Source: Thalassospira tepidiphila MCCC 1A03514
Lineage (GTDB): Bacteria; Pseudomonadota; Alphaproteobacteria; Rhodospirillales; Thalassospiraceae
Direction of reading: 5' to 3'
NCBI RefSeq assembly: GCF_001662875.1
Contig: NZ_JPVZ01000006.1
Coordinates: 1-64,000, forward strand
Length of the DNA: 64,000 nt
Positions 1-9,280 of the stretch are shown here, piece by piece. The first letter of the stretch is position 1. Every line of letters starts with the position of its first letter. Below the pieces are notes generated by a model that worked only from the letters and a program-made list of their open reading frames with translations, was not told the DNA's origin and made no database searches. Made by a program: the position numbers and the translations under genes.

Positions 1-26
1 CTTTTTCGTCGTGATCTATTGAAAGA

Positions 27-1178
27 TCAGCGTTTCCAGTTCTGAAGCGCCTTGACCGCACCGATCATGGTGTCTTCGCTATGCGCGAACGAGAAGCGGA
101 CATAGCCCTTGCCGCGCATGCGGTCGAAATCCGTCCCCGGTGTCGTCGCAACGCCGGTTTCTTCGAGCATCTGCTTGCAGAACGCTTCGCTGTCATTGGT
201 CAGATCGCGCACATCGGCATAGAGGTAAAACGCACCATCCGCCGGGGCGAACTTGGTGAAGCCCGCCTTGGGCAGACCATCGAGCAGGATTTCACGATTG
301 CGCGCATAGGCCGCGATGTTGGCTTGCAGCTCGTCCTCGCAGTCAAAGGCCGCCACCGCCGCCAACTGTGACAACGCCGGGGCCGAGATGAACAGGTTCT
401 GCTGCAGGCATTCGACCACACGCATCAGATCGGGCGGCACAATCGCCCAGCCCAGACGCCAGCCGGTCATGGAAAAGTATTTCGAGAAACTGTTGATGAT
501 GATGGCCTCATCACCGAATTCAAGGGCTGTGCATTCGGCAACATCGCCAAATGAAATGCCCTGATAGATCTCGTCACTAATCAGGCGAATACCGTTTTCA
601 CGGCAATAGGTCGCCAGTTCCCGATAGGTTTCAACATCAATCATGCTGCCCGCCGGATTGGACGGGCTGGCAACGATCAGGCCATCAACCGGTTCATCCA
701 GATCAAGCAACATCTGAACCGTCGGCTGATAATGGGTTTCCGGTCCGGCGGGCAGGTTGATCGTATCAATACCCAGCGCGCTCAGAATGTTGTGATAGGC
801 CGGGTAACCGGGGGCTGCCATTGCAACACGATCACCGGCATCAAAGGCCGCCAAAAACGCCAGCACAAAGATTGATGACGAGCCACTGGCGACACAAACC
901 CGCGCCGGATCGACAGACATGCCGAATTTGGTTTTGTAATGCCCGGCAATGGCTTCGCGGAGCGGATCGATGCCCATGGCGTTGGTATAGCCGATCAAAT
1001 CGGACTCGAGCGCCTTGGCAGCGGCTTCGCGCACCTTACGCGGTGCCGGGGTTCCAGGTTGGCCGACTTCAAGGTGATAAACAGCCTTGCCTTCCTTTTC
1101 GCGTGCATTGGCCGCACGCATCACATCCATCACGATAAAGGGCGAAATTGCACCACGAAGGGATTGCTTCAATGCCAT
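27..1178 (-). CDS. Class I/II PLP-dependent aminotransferase
   Basis: A fold-type I aminotransferase of 383 residues, cytoplasmic, that would move an amino group between an amino acid and a 2-oxo acid. The PLP lysine is K233 in NSFSKYFSMTGWRLGW. N174 in SPSNPAG and D202/Y205 in SDEIYQG are the usual cofactor-binding residues. The C-terminal part holds a YVRFSFA segment with the substrate-carboxylate arginine. Length is normal for the aspartate/aromatic aminotransferase group. The substrate cannot be told from sequence alone. It is separated from the upstream minus-strand GGT-like gene by a strong hairpin, so it is probably transcribed on its own. Confidence 0.9.
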   Translation of the reverse strand: MALKQSLRGAISPFIVMDVMRAANAREKEGKAVYHLEVGQPGTPAPRKVREAAAKALESDLIGYTNAMGIDPLREAIAGHYKTKFGMSVDPARVCVASGSSSIFVLAFLAAFDAGDRVAMAAPGYPAYHNILSALGIDTINLPAGPETHYQPTVQMLLDLDEPVDGLIVASPSNPAGSMIDVETYRELATYCRENGIRLISDEIYQGISFGDVAECTALEFGDEAIIINSFSKYFSMTGWRLGWAIVPPDLMRVVECLQQNLFISAPALSQLAAVAAFDCEDELQANIAAYARNREILLDGLPKAGFTKFAPADGAFYLYADVRDLTNDSEAFCKQMLEETGVATTPGTDFDRMRGKGYVRFSFAHSEDTMIGAVKALQNWKR

Positions 1179-1206
1179 TTGTGGGGTCCTGACATGTGTT
1201 TAAGAA

Positions 1207-1243
1207 CAACAGGGCAGGATGATCGATGATCCCTGCCCTGTTG
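1207..1243 (-). terminator. Strong hairpin after the GGT-like gene
   Basis: Perfect 12-bp arms, CAACAGGGCAGG and CCTGCCCTGTTG, around a 13-base loop that is itself nearly palindromic. It lies directly after the GGT-like stop codon on the minus strand. The T-tract is weak, so termination or mRNA 3'-end protection is inferred. Confidence 0.55.
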
Positions 1244-1256
1244 GTTGGTTTCTTGA

Positions 1257-2591
1257 TTACCGGGTTCCGGCCATGCCACCACCTGCCGGGTCGGCAAGGA
1301 ACTGGCAGCTTTCCGGATGGGGTGGCGTGCCTTCAAGGCACTTGATGACATTGACCGAAGACGCCCCATCGGAATTCATCGAAACACCCGATGCAGCACC
1401 AGTACCAATCAGGTCTTCGGCCATGGTGGCGATCTGTTTGGTCGCACCGGCCGGCGTGCCCGTGCCAGCAATGCCGTAATAGTATTCCCAGACAAACGGG
1501 TTCACCATCAATGCCGGCCCCATAAGCGGGGTTGAAATCATATTTGCATCCCCCGCAGCCAGATTAAGGCCAAACGCATCCGCGCCAAGACCCGCACCAA
1601 ACGGTTTGTTCATGGTGGTGACACAGGCAACCGCATTGGCCGCACGATCCACAACGACAAAGCCACTGCGGCCAGCACCGGCCTGTGCGGCCTCAGAACC
1701 CGATGCGATATCCGCCAGATAACGGTTCAGGATATCGGCAAGCTCGCCACCCTCGGAAATGACAGAAGCGCCAGTGTTGGATCGCGGCGGATAGGCCAGA
1801 TAAAGCGTTTCATTACCAACCTTGACTTCGGTCGCGGTTTTCCACTGCGGGCGATAGGTACGCATGTCATCAGCTGTCAATGTGCCGCCCGCCGCCGTCA
1901 CGGCATTGGCGATATCCGCACCCAACGCACCGCTGTAAAACTCGCCCGGTCCCTTGACGCGCAGTGATGTCAGAAGCGCCGCCAGATTGACCGCACGGAT
2001 ACGGTCGCCGACTTCAAGCATCTTGCCATCCGGCATAAATGTCGCGCGCAATGCCGGGCTGGCTTCAATCCGGGCACGGTTTGCCTCGATATCCTTAACC
2101 AGCGACCGCGATACCGGCACGCCAAGGCGGGCATATTGTTCAGCAGCACTGATCAGCGAGCCCCACTGCAAACGACCATAACGTGCGCTCAGCGCATAAA
2201 GGCCGCGCGGAACGGTCGGGATGGTAGTCGGCGTCTGATCGGAACCGGTACGTGTGCCCGGACGCGGCCAGAAATCAAGGACTTCGACCTTTTTTGTTGC
2301 GCGATCATGCACAACACAAACCCCGCCACCGCCAATGCCGGCAACGGATGGCTTGGTCACGGTCATGGTGGCGTAAAGCGCCACAGCAGCGTCCGCAGCC
2401 GTACCACCGGCAGACAAAACATCCCGTGCATTCCGGACGGCACGTGGCTCATCAGCGACCACACCACCGAAATAACCGGACACTGCCCCTATTTGACCAA
2501 GATTTTCTGTTTCATTAGCACTACATGCGGCAAGACCGGCAGTCATTGCGATTGCGACCGCGATCCGCCATGATGGCTTGCGCGTCGGCAC
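1257..2591 (-). CDS. Gamma-glutamyltransferase-like lipoprotein, nucleophile missing
   Basis: Homologue of gamma-glutamyltranspeptidase (Ntn-hydrolase fold), about 444 residues against roughly 560-580 for typical GGT. The chosen GTG start gives a clean lipoprotein signal (hydrophobic run ending LAAC, Cys at residue 23). An ATG at 2630 would add 13 residues. Family landmarks are the GGTAADAAVA segment and the small-subunit region with NAVACVTTMNKPFGAGLG. In active GGT the small subunit begins at a catalytic Thr in a TTHxSVxD motif. Here the matching residues are RSGFVVVD near residue 308, so the autoprocessing Thr is Arg. The usual SSMSP oxyanion segment is also altered (STPLMGP). It may not self-cleave or may be catalytically dead. 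It is divergent from the BepA-like gene. Confidence 0.8.
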   Translation of the reverse strand: MPTRKPSWRIAVAIAMTAGLAACSANETENLGQIGAVSGYFGGVVADEPRAVRNARDVLSAGGTAADAAVALYATMTVTKPSVAGIGGGGVCVVHDRATKKVEVLDFWPRPGTRTGSDQTPTTIPTVPRGLYALSARYGRLQWGSLISAAEQYARLGVPVSRSLVKDIEANRARIEASPALRATFMPDGKMLEVGDRIRAVNLAALLTSLRVKGPGEFYSGALGADIANAVTAAGGTLTADDMRTYRPQWKTATEVKVGNETLYLAYPPRSNTGASVISEGGELADILNRYLADIASGSEAAQAGAGRSGFVVVDRAANAVACVTTMNKPFGAGLGADAFGLNLAAGDANMISTPLMGPALMVNPFVWEYYYGIAGTGTPAGATKQIATMAEDLIGTGAASGVSMNSDGASSVNVIKCLEGTPPHPESCQFLADPAGGGMAGTR

Positions 2592-2631
2592 GGAACCGAC
2601 ATCAGTCGAACGAAAATATGGAACGCACATT

Positions 2632-3987
2632 TTGCTCAGACGCATTATTACTCTCACTGCCATTTTCCTTGTTGCCCTGCCTAGCACGGTTTTCGCGCAG
2701 GGTCGTTCTTTTATCCGCGATACAGAGATCGAGGAAACCCTTCGGATGTATGCCACGCCCATTTTCAGGGCAGCGGGCCTCGATCCGAATGGCGTGTCCA
2801 TTTATATCGTTTCCGACAACAGCTTGAACGCATTTGTTGCCGGGGGCCAAAAGCTTTTTATCAATACTGGGCTGTTGTTAAAAGCAGAGACTCCCGAACA
2901 GGTTATCGGCGTTGTTGCCCACGAGACCGGCCACATATCGGGCGGGCATCTTTCACGCGTTCATGACCAGTTGCGCAATGCGTCTGCAATCTCGATTCTT
3001 TCCACAATTGCCGGTGTTGCTGCCGGTGTGGCTGCCGGCCGGTCTGATGTCGGTACTGCCGCCATTCTGGGCGGTCAGAACGTGGCCACCCGTAACTTCC
3101 TTGCCTATTCGCGGACCCAGGAAAGCAGTGCCGATCAGGCCGGTGTGAAGTATTTAACAGAGGCAGGCATTTCGTCGCGCGGGATGCTGGAATTCATGCA
3201 GACCCTTGAAGGTCAGGAATTGCTGAGCACGGCAAGCCAAGACCCGTATCTGCGCAGCCACCCGTTGACCGTCGAACGTGTCGATTTCCTTGAAAACTAT
3301 GTATCCAACTCGTCGCTCAAGGATGCCAAGGTCAGCACCGATCTGTATGAGCGCCATGCCCGCATGCGCGCCAAACTGTTTGCCTTTACCAACCATATTC
3401 AAAATACCATGCGCACCTATCCCGAAAGCGATACGAGCATTGCCGCACGTTATGCCCGCTCGATCGCCTATTACCGGGATTCGCAGCTTGAGCCCGCGCT
3501 TGAGATTATCGAAGGCCTGATCGCCGAGGAACCATCCAATCCGTATTTCGAAGAACTGAAAGGCCAGATTCTTCTGGAATTCGGGCGTGCGCGCGATGCC
3601 ATCCCGCCACTGCAAAAATCGGCTGAACTTTCAAACGGTGCGCCGCTGATCCGACTTCTTCTGGCGCATGCGATGATCGAAACCGGCGATGAGGCGTATC
3701 TTGCCCCGGCCAAGGAAAACCTGATCGGGGTACTGTCGCGCGAACGCGGCAATGCATCGGCATGGCGGTTCCGTGCGATTGTCGAAAACCGTCTTGGCAA
3801 CGAAGGCGAAGCATCCCTGTCACAGGCTGAGTACAGCCTTTTGACCGGTGATCGGCAAGCGGCGAGCTACCATGCGGTGCAAGCCGACCGTAAGCTCGAA
3901 AAGGGCACGGCCACATGGGTTCGTGCGCAGGACATTCTTCAGGCGACCAATCCTGATGGCGTACCGGGCAAGGACGCCTCCAATTGA
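2632..3987 (+). CDS. bepA: BepA-like M48 metalloprotease with TPR domain
   Basis: Periplasmic zinc metalloprotease of the BepA/YfgC type, thought to act in outer-membrane protein (LptD/BAM) quality control. A signal peptide (residues 1-22, ending TVFAQ) follows the chosen TTG start, which has a GGA element about 9 bases upstream. Another TTG at 2578 is possible. The zinc site is H97-E98-x-x-H101 (HETGH), with the third ligand E164 in RTQESSADQAG. The region after about residue 230 is helical with TPR-like repeats. Length (451) fits the family. The next lipoprotein gene overlaps its stop codon, so the two are probably translationally coupled. Confidence 0.88.
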   Translation: MLRRIITLTAIFLVALPSTVFAQGRSFIRDTEIEETLRMYATPIFRAAGLDPNGVSIYIVSDNSLNAFVAGGQKLFINTGLLLKAETPEQVIGVVAHETGHISGGHLSRVHDQLRNASAISILSTIAGVAAGVAAGRSDVGTAAILGGQNVATRNFLAYSRTQESSADQAGVKYLTEAGISSRGMLEFMQTLEGQELLSTASQDPYLRSHPLTVERVDFLENYVSNSSLKDAKVSTDLYERHARMRAKLFAFTNHIQNTMRTYPESDTSIAARYARSIAYYRDSQLEPALEIIEGLIAEEPSNPYFEELKGQILLEFGRARDAIPPLQKSAELSNGAPLIRLLLAHAMIETGDEAYLAPAKENLIGVLSRERGNASAWRFRAIVENRLGNEGEASLSQAEYSLLTGDRQAASYHAVQADRKLEKGTATWVRAQDILQATNPDGVPGKDASN

Positions 3988-4670
3988 CGTCTTCGCCCGC
4001 ACTGCGCGCCAAGCCAAAGGCCGCGCGCGCCGTCACATCCAGAAGGGTTTTGGCGTCTGTAATGGTCGTGCTGGGATCGCTCGGCATGGCAAGTTGCAGC
4101 CTGCCCGGTGCTGGTGTGGATGTCAGTGGTGACCTGAAACTTCTGTATGCGCCTTTTTCATTATCCAACCCGCCGCGCTATTGGCAGGTCAATCAAAAGT
4201 CTGACGTGAACCCGGCCCCGCTTGGCTGGGAAGACAAGGACGGACGCATCGCGCTTGCCGCGCGCCCCGGCATGGGGGCATTTGAAATCGGTCGGCGGAC
4301 AAATGTGATCGTGCTGGCCTCGCCCTTTTTGTCTTTTGATTGGCAATTCAACAGTGCGGCCCAAGTCGGGGATGTTGAACTGGTGCTTGGCTTCCGACGT
4401 CAGGCACAGGGAAGCTGGACAGAAAGCGATCTCGGATCCGGAAAACCAACCATGGATCAGGAAGTCCGCATCGCCGTTGGCCAGTATGAAGTGCGCTACG
4501 GTGAATGGCACCGCGAATATTTCGATCTGGCGACGCTTTATCGTCGATATTGGCCGGATGCCAAGGCCGACGAGGTGCGCCTTGTATGGATTGGCATTGT
4601 TTCGGGCGATGATCACATCGCCGCACAGAATAGTGTGACACATCTAACGCATATTTTACTTTCACGTTAG
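3984..4670 (+). CDS. Hypothetical lipoprotein
   Basis: Function not recognised. The TTG start overlaps the stop of the protease gene (TTGA), with AAGGA nine bases upstream, which supports coupling. A basic N-terminus and hydrophobic stretch end in LGMASC, a lipobox with Cys near residue 38. The mature part is about 190 residues, rich in aromatic residues and alternating strands, and may be a beta-sandwich. Coupling to a BepA-like protease suggests an envelope role, by inference only. Confidence 0.7.
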   Translation: MTSSPALRAKPKAARAVTSRRVLASVMVVLGSLGMASCSLPGAGVDVSGDLKLLYAPFSLSNPPRYWQVNQKSDVNPAPLGWEDKDGRIALAARPGMGAFEIGRRTNVIVLASPFLSFDWQFNSAAQVGDVELVLGFRRQAQGSWTESDLGSGKPTMDQEVRIAVGQYEVRYGEWHREYFDLATLYRRYWPDAKADEVRLVWIGIVSGDDHIAAQNSVTHLTHILLSR

Positions 4671-4757
4671 CAACGACATCACGTATCAAAAACCATCACA
4701 TTTCATCAGGGTCAGGACCACGGCATTACACACTGGCCAGAGACAAAAGGACGTCCA

Positions 4758-5519
4758 ATGAACTCCCATATCGCAAAACGCTTTCTTGCTGGCACAGCAC
4801 TTGGTATCGGCATGCTGTTTGGAACACAGGCAGCTTTCGCGCAGGATAGCCTGAGCGCTGAACAGAAAACCGAAATCGAAGGCGTTATTGAACAATACCT
4901 GCTTGGTAACCCGGATGTTCTTTTGCGCGCGATCCAGAATGTACAATCCTGGCAGGCCGCAGAGCAGTCGCGCCAGCAGGCTGCGGCCATCACCCCTGTC
5001 TGGGATGCGCTGGTTGCCGACAGTTCCGTTCCTTCGGTCGGGCCGGTTGATGCGCCGGTGACCGTGATCGAGTTTTTTGATTACCACTGCGGTTATTGCA
5101 AGCGCGCCTTTGATGGCGTGAAGGAAATTGCCGAAAACAGTGATGACAAGGTTCGCACCATCTTTGTCGAATTCCCGATCCTGAGCGAGGAAAGCACCCT
5201 TGCCGCGCGCGCAGCACTTGCCGCCGACAAGCAGGACAAATACATGGAAGCGCACGAAGCCTTCATGACCAACCGTGGCCTGCTTGATCAGGAACGTATC
5301 AATGAACTGGCCGCTGGTGTTGGCATCGACGTTGAACAGATGCTTGAAGACATGAAGGCACCTGAAATCACCGGCATGCTGGCACAGTATTCGAGCATGG
5401 CGCGCGCCGTTGGTATCTCCGGCACCCCGGCCTTCCTGATCAACGGCACGCTGGTTTCGGGTGCAGACATGGAGCGTGTAAATGCGCTGGTCGATGCCGG
5501 ACTGAAAGACGCATCCTGA
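4758..5519 (+). CDS. DsbA-family thiol:disulfide oxidoreductase (ScsC/Com1-like)
   Basis: Exported thioredoxin-fold protein of 253 residues. The signal peptide ends AFAQD at about residue 29. A helical N-terminal segment (about 35-75) precedes the thioredoxin domain, as in ScsC/Com1-type proteins, where it can mediate oligomerisation. The redox motif is C111-GY-C114 in FFDYHCGYCKRAF, and the cis-proline loop is GTPAFLING near residue 229. The CGYC dipeptide differs from the CPHC of E. coli DsbA. It probably catalyses or isomerises disulfides in the periplasm. It stands alone and ends before a bidirectional terminator shared with thiSG. Confidence 0.87.
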   Translation: MNSHIAKRFLAGTALGIGMLFGTQAAFAQDSLSAEQKTEIEGVIEQYLLGNPDVLLRAIQNVQSWQAAEQSRQQAAAITPVWDALVADSSVPSVGPVDAPVTVIEFFDYHCGYCKRAFDGVKEIAENSDDKVRTIFVEFPILSEESTLAARAALAADKQDKYMEAHEAFMTNRGLLDQERINELAAGVGIDVEQMLEDMKAPEITGMLAQYSSMARAVGISGTPAFLINGTLVSGADMERVNALVDAGLKDAS

Positions 5520-5592
5520 TCAAGACGAGCTGACCAAAAGCAAAACGCCAACATGTGCAGTTTTGTTGTTTCGCCTTCTCAATAAAAAGCAA

Positions 5593-5620
5593 AAGGCCGT
5601 TTCGATACTGAAACGGCCTT
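5593..5620. terminator. Bidirectional rho-independent terminator
   Basis: Perfect 11-bp stem (AAGGCCGTTTC / GAAACGGCCTT) with a 6-base loop between the convergent dsbA-like and thiSG genes. A-rich and T-rich flanks lie on either side. Confidence 0.85.
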
Positions 5621-5650
5621 TCTCATTACAGCTTATCGCAAGGATATCGC

Positions 5651-6646
5651 CTAGATAATCCCCGCCAGTGGCGAGGACGGATCGGCATATTTCTTTTTGG
5701 GCATCCGGCCAGCAAGGAAGGATTCACGCCCGGCAATGATGGCATGTTTCATGGCGCGCGCCATCCGGATCGGGTCCTTTGCCCCGGCGATTGCGGTATT
5801 CATCAAGACACCGTCACAGCCCAGTTCCATGGCAACGGCGGCATCGGATGCACTGCCAACGCCCGCATCAACCAGAACCGGCACATTGGCATTTTCCTTG
5901 ATCAGCGCAATATTGACCGGGTTCAAAATGCCCATGCCAGAACCGATCAAAGACCCCAACGGCATGATCGCGCAGCAGCCCATATCTTCAAGCATCTTGG
6001 CCTGAATGGGATCGTCGCTGCAATAAACCATCACATCAAAGCCATCCTTGATCAGGGCTTCGGCCGCCTTAAGCGTTTCGGGCATATTGGGATACAGCGT
6101 TGCCTGATCGCCCAGCACTTCGAGTTTCACCAGATTCCAGCCGCCGGCTTCGCGTGCAAGGCGCAGCGTACGCACAGCATCATCGGCGGTAAAACAGCCG
6201 GCCGTATTGGGCAGATAGGTGTATTTTTTCGGATCGACATAATCGACCAGCATCGGCTGGTTCGGGTCGGTCAGGTTTACGCGGCGCACGGCAACCGTGA
6301 CGATTTCGGCACCGGATGCCTCGATCGCGATTTTGGTTTCCTCAAAATCCTTGTACTTGCCGGTGCCCACCAGCAAGCGGGACGAGAATTTCTTGCCTGC
6401 AACAACGAAACCGTCGTCATCTGCCGCAGCCAGGCCCGCTTCATGTGACCCACCGCCGATAAAATGCACGATTTCAAGCTTGTCGCCATCGGCCAGCCGG
6501 GTTTCGCCATAGGCCGTTTTGGGAACGATTTCGAGATTGCGTTCGACCGCGACCTTGGTCTGGGCGATTCCAAGCTCGCCAAGAAGTTCGGCAACGTTTC
6601 CAGCATTTTCGATGGTGCGGTCTTCACCGTTGATCGTAAGACGCAT
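5651..6646 (-). CDS. thiG: Bifunctional ThiS-ThiG (sulfur carrier / thiazole synthase)
   Basis: One 331-residue protein joins the ThiS sulfur carrier (about 1-66) to ThiG thiazole synthase (about 75-331), which makes the thiazole phosphate half of thiamine from deoxyxylulose phosphate, dehydroglycine and ThiS thiocarboxylate. The ThiS part ends in VHFIGGG (residues 60-66), the normal di-glycine tail, but here it runs into a short linker ([13 protein letters not shown]) and then ThiG, so it is not a free C-terminus. ThiG landmarks include TVAVRRVN, the LVKLEVLGD segment with the likely Schiff-base Lys, and [20 protein letters not shown]. Such fusions are known in alphaproteobacteria. No THI-box could be found upstream, and no other thi gene is adjacent. 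Confidence 0.9.
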   Translation of the reverse strand: MRLTINGEDRTIENAGNVAELLGELGIAQTKVAVERNLEIVPKTAYGETRLADGDKLEIVHFIGGGSHEAGLAAADDDGFVVAGKKFSSRLLVGTGKYKDFEETKIAIEASGAEIVTVAVRRVNLTDPNQPMLVDYVDPKKYTYLPNTAGCFTADDAVRTLRLAREAGGWNLVKLEVLGDQATLYPNMPETLKAAEALIKDGFDVMVYCSDDPIQAKMLEDMGCCAIMPLGSLIGSGMGILNPVNIALIKENANVPVLVDAGVGSASDAAVAMELGCDGVLMNTAIAGAKDPIRMARAMKHAIIAGRESFLAGRMPKKKYADPSSPLAGII

Positions 6647-7264
6647 CTTTCCGTTTCATCCATGTGGTATCAAATTATTCACAATTGCCGCGCAGTATGC
6701 GCAGCACGCTCGCCCGAAGCAAGCCGTCTTGCATCGCTTTTTGGTGTTGATGGCCCGGCAAGCTCGCCTTGCTGGTCAATCATGCACCCCGGAAGCATCA
6801 GGGCCGCGTTGCTAAGGCCAATGCAAAGTTGCGTCAGACTTTGGTCGTGTTATAAACGCAACTCCAAATGTTGGGCATTCAGAAGCGGATTGCTTCGCGG
6901 TTCGGGCATTCCTGAACGGTCGAGACACCCTGCGGACTGATGCGCGATGGATGCTTCGAAGCAAGAATGGAAGTGAACGAGTTGACTGGTTTTAAGCAAA
7001 ACCGACAAGAAGACTCTGGCATTCTTGGCAATGCTAAGGCATATACGCACACATCGGTTGCGATCCTTGAAGCTTTCGCCGCATTGTTCATGGCGAAATT
7101 CGGGATTCATCTGTCCAATATTCAAAAGCGGAATGCATTCAGACACGATTTAAACGTCTCGAAAGCTGCAAACGGCATGATCTACGGCTTTGGCTCCCGG
7201 AGCACCAAGAACGCCCTGGATGCCATGCGCGGATTGATCCACACACCATCATAAAGATATCGAA
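6647..7264. other. Long gap between thiSG and accB
   Basis: No intact gene is seen. The right two thirds are the aroQ relic. The left part (6647-6830) must hold the thiSG promoter reading left. No canonical TPP riboswitch core was seen there. A GGGGTGC string occurs on the minus strand, but the CTGAGA and GGATAATGCCAGC elements are absent. The accB promoter should lie within or before the relic. Confidence 0.6.
6835..7254 (+). pseudogene. aroQ: Decayed aroQ (type II 3-dehydroquinate dehydratase) relic
   Basis: Reading frame 1 carries a recognisable type II dehydroquinase with two in-frame stops: TAA at 6853 and TGA at 6913. N-terminal remains are TLVVL then stop then TQLQMLGI, against the family's LVLNGPNLNMLGIREP. 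Later come CFEAR, GFKQN (family DFRQSN), then AYTHTSVAI, HLSNI, FRHD and GMIYGFGS...ALDAM, all in family order. About ten residues before AYTHTS seem deleted. The catalytic Arg and Tyr of the N-terminal lid are gone, while the HTS and HLSN histidines remain. Its place just before accB is the normal aroQ-accB-accC order, so this is an in-place loss. A working dehydroquinase must be encoded elsewhere. Confidence 0.72.
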
Positions 7265-7711
7265 ATGAGCAAGTTCAACATCGACAATGACGCCATTCGC
7301 CAGCTCGCCGAGCTGCTGGACGACACCAATCTGACCGAAATTGAAGTTGCCGCAGGTGACAACCGTATTCGCGTCGCCCGTCAGGGCACCATGGTTGCTG
7401 CTGCTCCGGCTGTGGCGCCGGCTGCTCCGGCTGCGTCCGCGCCGGCTGTTGCGGCGCCGTCTGATGCCGCCTCCCATCCGGGTGCGGTTAAATCGCCGAT
7501 GGTCGGCGTTGTCTATTTTGCACCGGAACCAGGTGCGGCTCCGTTCATCTCGATCGGCGCAAGCATTACCGAAGGCCAGACCCTGATGCTGATCGAAGCG
7601 ATGAAGACCTTCAATCCGATCCGCGCACCAAAATCTGGCAAGATCACCCAGATTATCGCGAACGACGGCCATCCGGTCGAATATGACGAGCCGCTAGTCA
7701 TTATTGAATAA
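7265..7711 (+). CDS. accB: Biotin carboxyl carrier protein of acetyl-CoA carboxylase
   Basis: BCCP of acetyl-CoA carboxylase, 148 residues. It carries biotin between the AccC and AccAD half-reactions that make malonyl-CoA for fatty-acid synthesis. Layout: helical N-terminus, Ala/Pro-rich flexible linker (about 44-70), C-terminal biotinyl domain with K114 in EAMKTFN. The thumb loop (AAPFISIG) is of the bacterial AccB type. accC follows 17 bases later, so they form the usual accBC operon. The aroQ gene that normally leads this operon is a relic here. Confidence 0.95.
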   Translation: MSKFNIDNDAIRQLAELLDDTNLTEIEVAAGDNRIRVARQGTMVAAAPAVAPAAPAASAPAVAAPSDAASHPGAVKSPMVGVVYFAPEPGAAPFISIGASITEGQTLMLIEAMKTFNPIRAPKSGKITQIIANDGHPVEYDEPLVIIE

Positions 7712-7728
7712 GCCGGGGTATCAACCGC

Positions 7729-9078
7729 ATGTTCGACAAAATCCTGATTGCCAACCGTGGCGAAATCGCGCTTCGTATTCAGCGCGCCTGCCGCGAAATG
7801 GGCATCAAAACTGTCGCGGTGCATTCCACTGCTGATGCGGACGCCATGCATGTGCGTCTGGCCGACGAATCGGTCTGCATCGGCCCGGCAGCATCCAAAG
7901 ACAGCTATCTGAATATTCCGGCCATTCTTTCGGCTGCTGAAATCACGGGGGCCGAGGCCATCCATCCGGGCTATGGCTTCCTGTCGGAAAACGCCGATTT
8001 CGCCTCCATGGTCGAAGAGCACGGCTTTGCCTTCATCGGCCCGACGCCAGAACATATCCGCATGATGGGTGACAAGATCACGGCAAAACAGACGGCCGAA
8101 AAGCTTGGCATTCCGTGTGTTCCGGGTTCTGATGGTGAAATCACCAGCGTTGACGAAGCCCGCAAATGTGCCAAGGAGATCGGCTTCCCGGTCCTGATCA
8201 AGGCATCAGGCGGCGGCGGCGGTCGTGGCATGAAAGTGGTCGAGCGCGAAGAAGACCTTGCCGAAGCATTTTCCATGACCCGTAAGGAAGCATTGCAGAA
8301 CTTTGGCAATGCCGCCGTTTACATGGAAAAGTACCTTGGCAAACCGCGCCATATCGAATTGCAAGTCATCGGGGATACGCACGGCAATGCCGTTCACCTG
8401 TTTGAACGCGATTGCTCTTTGCAGCGCCGTCACCAGAAGGTGCTTGAAGAAGCCCCGTCTCCGACCCTGACGCCGGAAGAACGCGAACGTATCGGTTCCA
8501 CGGTTGCCAATGCCATGATCGGCATGGGGTATCGCAATGCCGGCACCATCGAGTTCCTCTATGAAAATGGCGAGTTCTATTTCATCGAAATGAACACCCG
8601 CCTTCAGGTGGAACACCCGGTCACCGAAATGATTTCCGGTGTTGACCTTGTGCGCGAACAGATCCGTGTTGCAGCTGGTCTTGAGCTGTCATTCAAGCAG
8701 GAAGACCTTGAAATTCATGGTCATGCCATTGAATGCCGCATCAACGCCGAAGACCCGCAGACCTTTGTCCCGTCACCGGGCAAGATCAAGGAATATCATG
8801 CACCTGGCGGTCTGGGCGTTCGTGTCGACAGCGGTATTTATACCGGTTATTCGATCCCGCCCTATTACGACAGCATGATCGCAAAGCTGATTGTTCATGG
8901 TCGCGACCGTGAAGAATGCATGATGCGTCTGCGCCGTGCGCTGGCGGAATACGCGATTGGCGGCATCAAAACCACCATTCCGCTGCATCAGACGCTTCTT
9001 GCCAACCCGGACATCCAGAAAGGGGATTACGACATCCACTGGCTGGAAAAGTTCATGGGCATGAATAAAACGCTGTGA
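7729..9078 (+). CDS. accC: Biotin carboxylase subunit of acetyl-CoA carboxylase
   Basis: ATP-grasp biotin carboxylase of 449 residues, the standard length. It begins [17 protein letters not shown]. The glycine-rich ATP lid [12 protein letters not shown] and the catalytic [14 protein letters not shown] segment are intact. With AccB it carboxylates biotin using ATP and bicarbonate. It closes the accBC operon and is followed at once by a strong terminator. A separate, longer biotin carboxylase in the liu operon serves leucine breakdown. Confidence 0.96.
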   Translation: MFDKILIANRGEIALRIQRACREMGIKTVAVHSTADADAMHVRLADESVCIGPAASKDSYLNIPAILSAAEITGAEAIHPGYGFLSENADFASMVEEHGFAFIGPTPEHIRMMGDKITAKQTAEKLGIPCVPGSDGEITSVDEARKCAKEIGFPVLIKASGGGGGRGMKVVEREEDLAEAFSMTRKEALQNFGNAAVYMEKYLGKPRHIELQVIGDTHGNAVHLFERDCSLQRRHQKVLEEAPSPTLTPEERERIGSTVANAMIGMGYRNAGTIEFLYENGEFYFIEMNTRLQVEHPVTEMISGVDLVREQIRVAAGLELSFKQEDLEIHGHAIECRINAEDPQTFVPSPGKIKEYHAPGGLGVRVDSGIYTGYSIPPYYDSMIAKLIVHGRDREECMMRLRRALAEYAIGGIKTTIPLHQTLLANPDIQKGDYDIHWLEKFMGMNKTL

Positions 9079-9099
9079 TCAGCGCCTAAGCCAATTTCA

Positions 9100-9123
9100 A
9101 ACGGGAACCTTCGGGTTCCCGTT
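9100..9123 (+). terminator. Rho-independent terminator of accBC
   Basis: 10-bp stem AACGGGAACC / GGTTCCCGTT with a stable TTCG tetraloop and a following T-run (GTTTTTCG), 21 bases after the accC stop. Confidence 0.9.
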
Positions 9124-9280
9124 TTTCGTTTGAGATTTAAATCAAAAATTTAATCGCGCTTCCCTATTATAAGGGACCGGTTCAAACGGGAAATGGCAAC
9201 GACCTTGTCGCATGCGACCGGGTCACTCATATGTAAACAACCACCAGAAAAACAGGACCAAAGCAATTATCACTGCGATC

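Noticed and set aside
6781..6830. Possible TPP riboswitch before thiSG
   Set aside because: A GGGGTGC string is present on the minus strand, but the CTGAGA and GGATAATGCCAGC core elements are missing.
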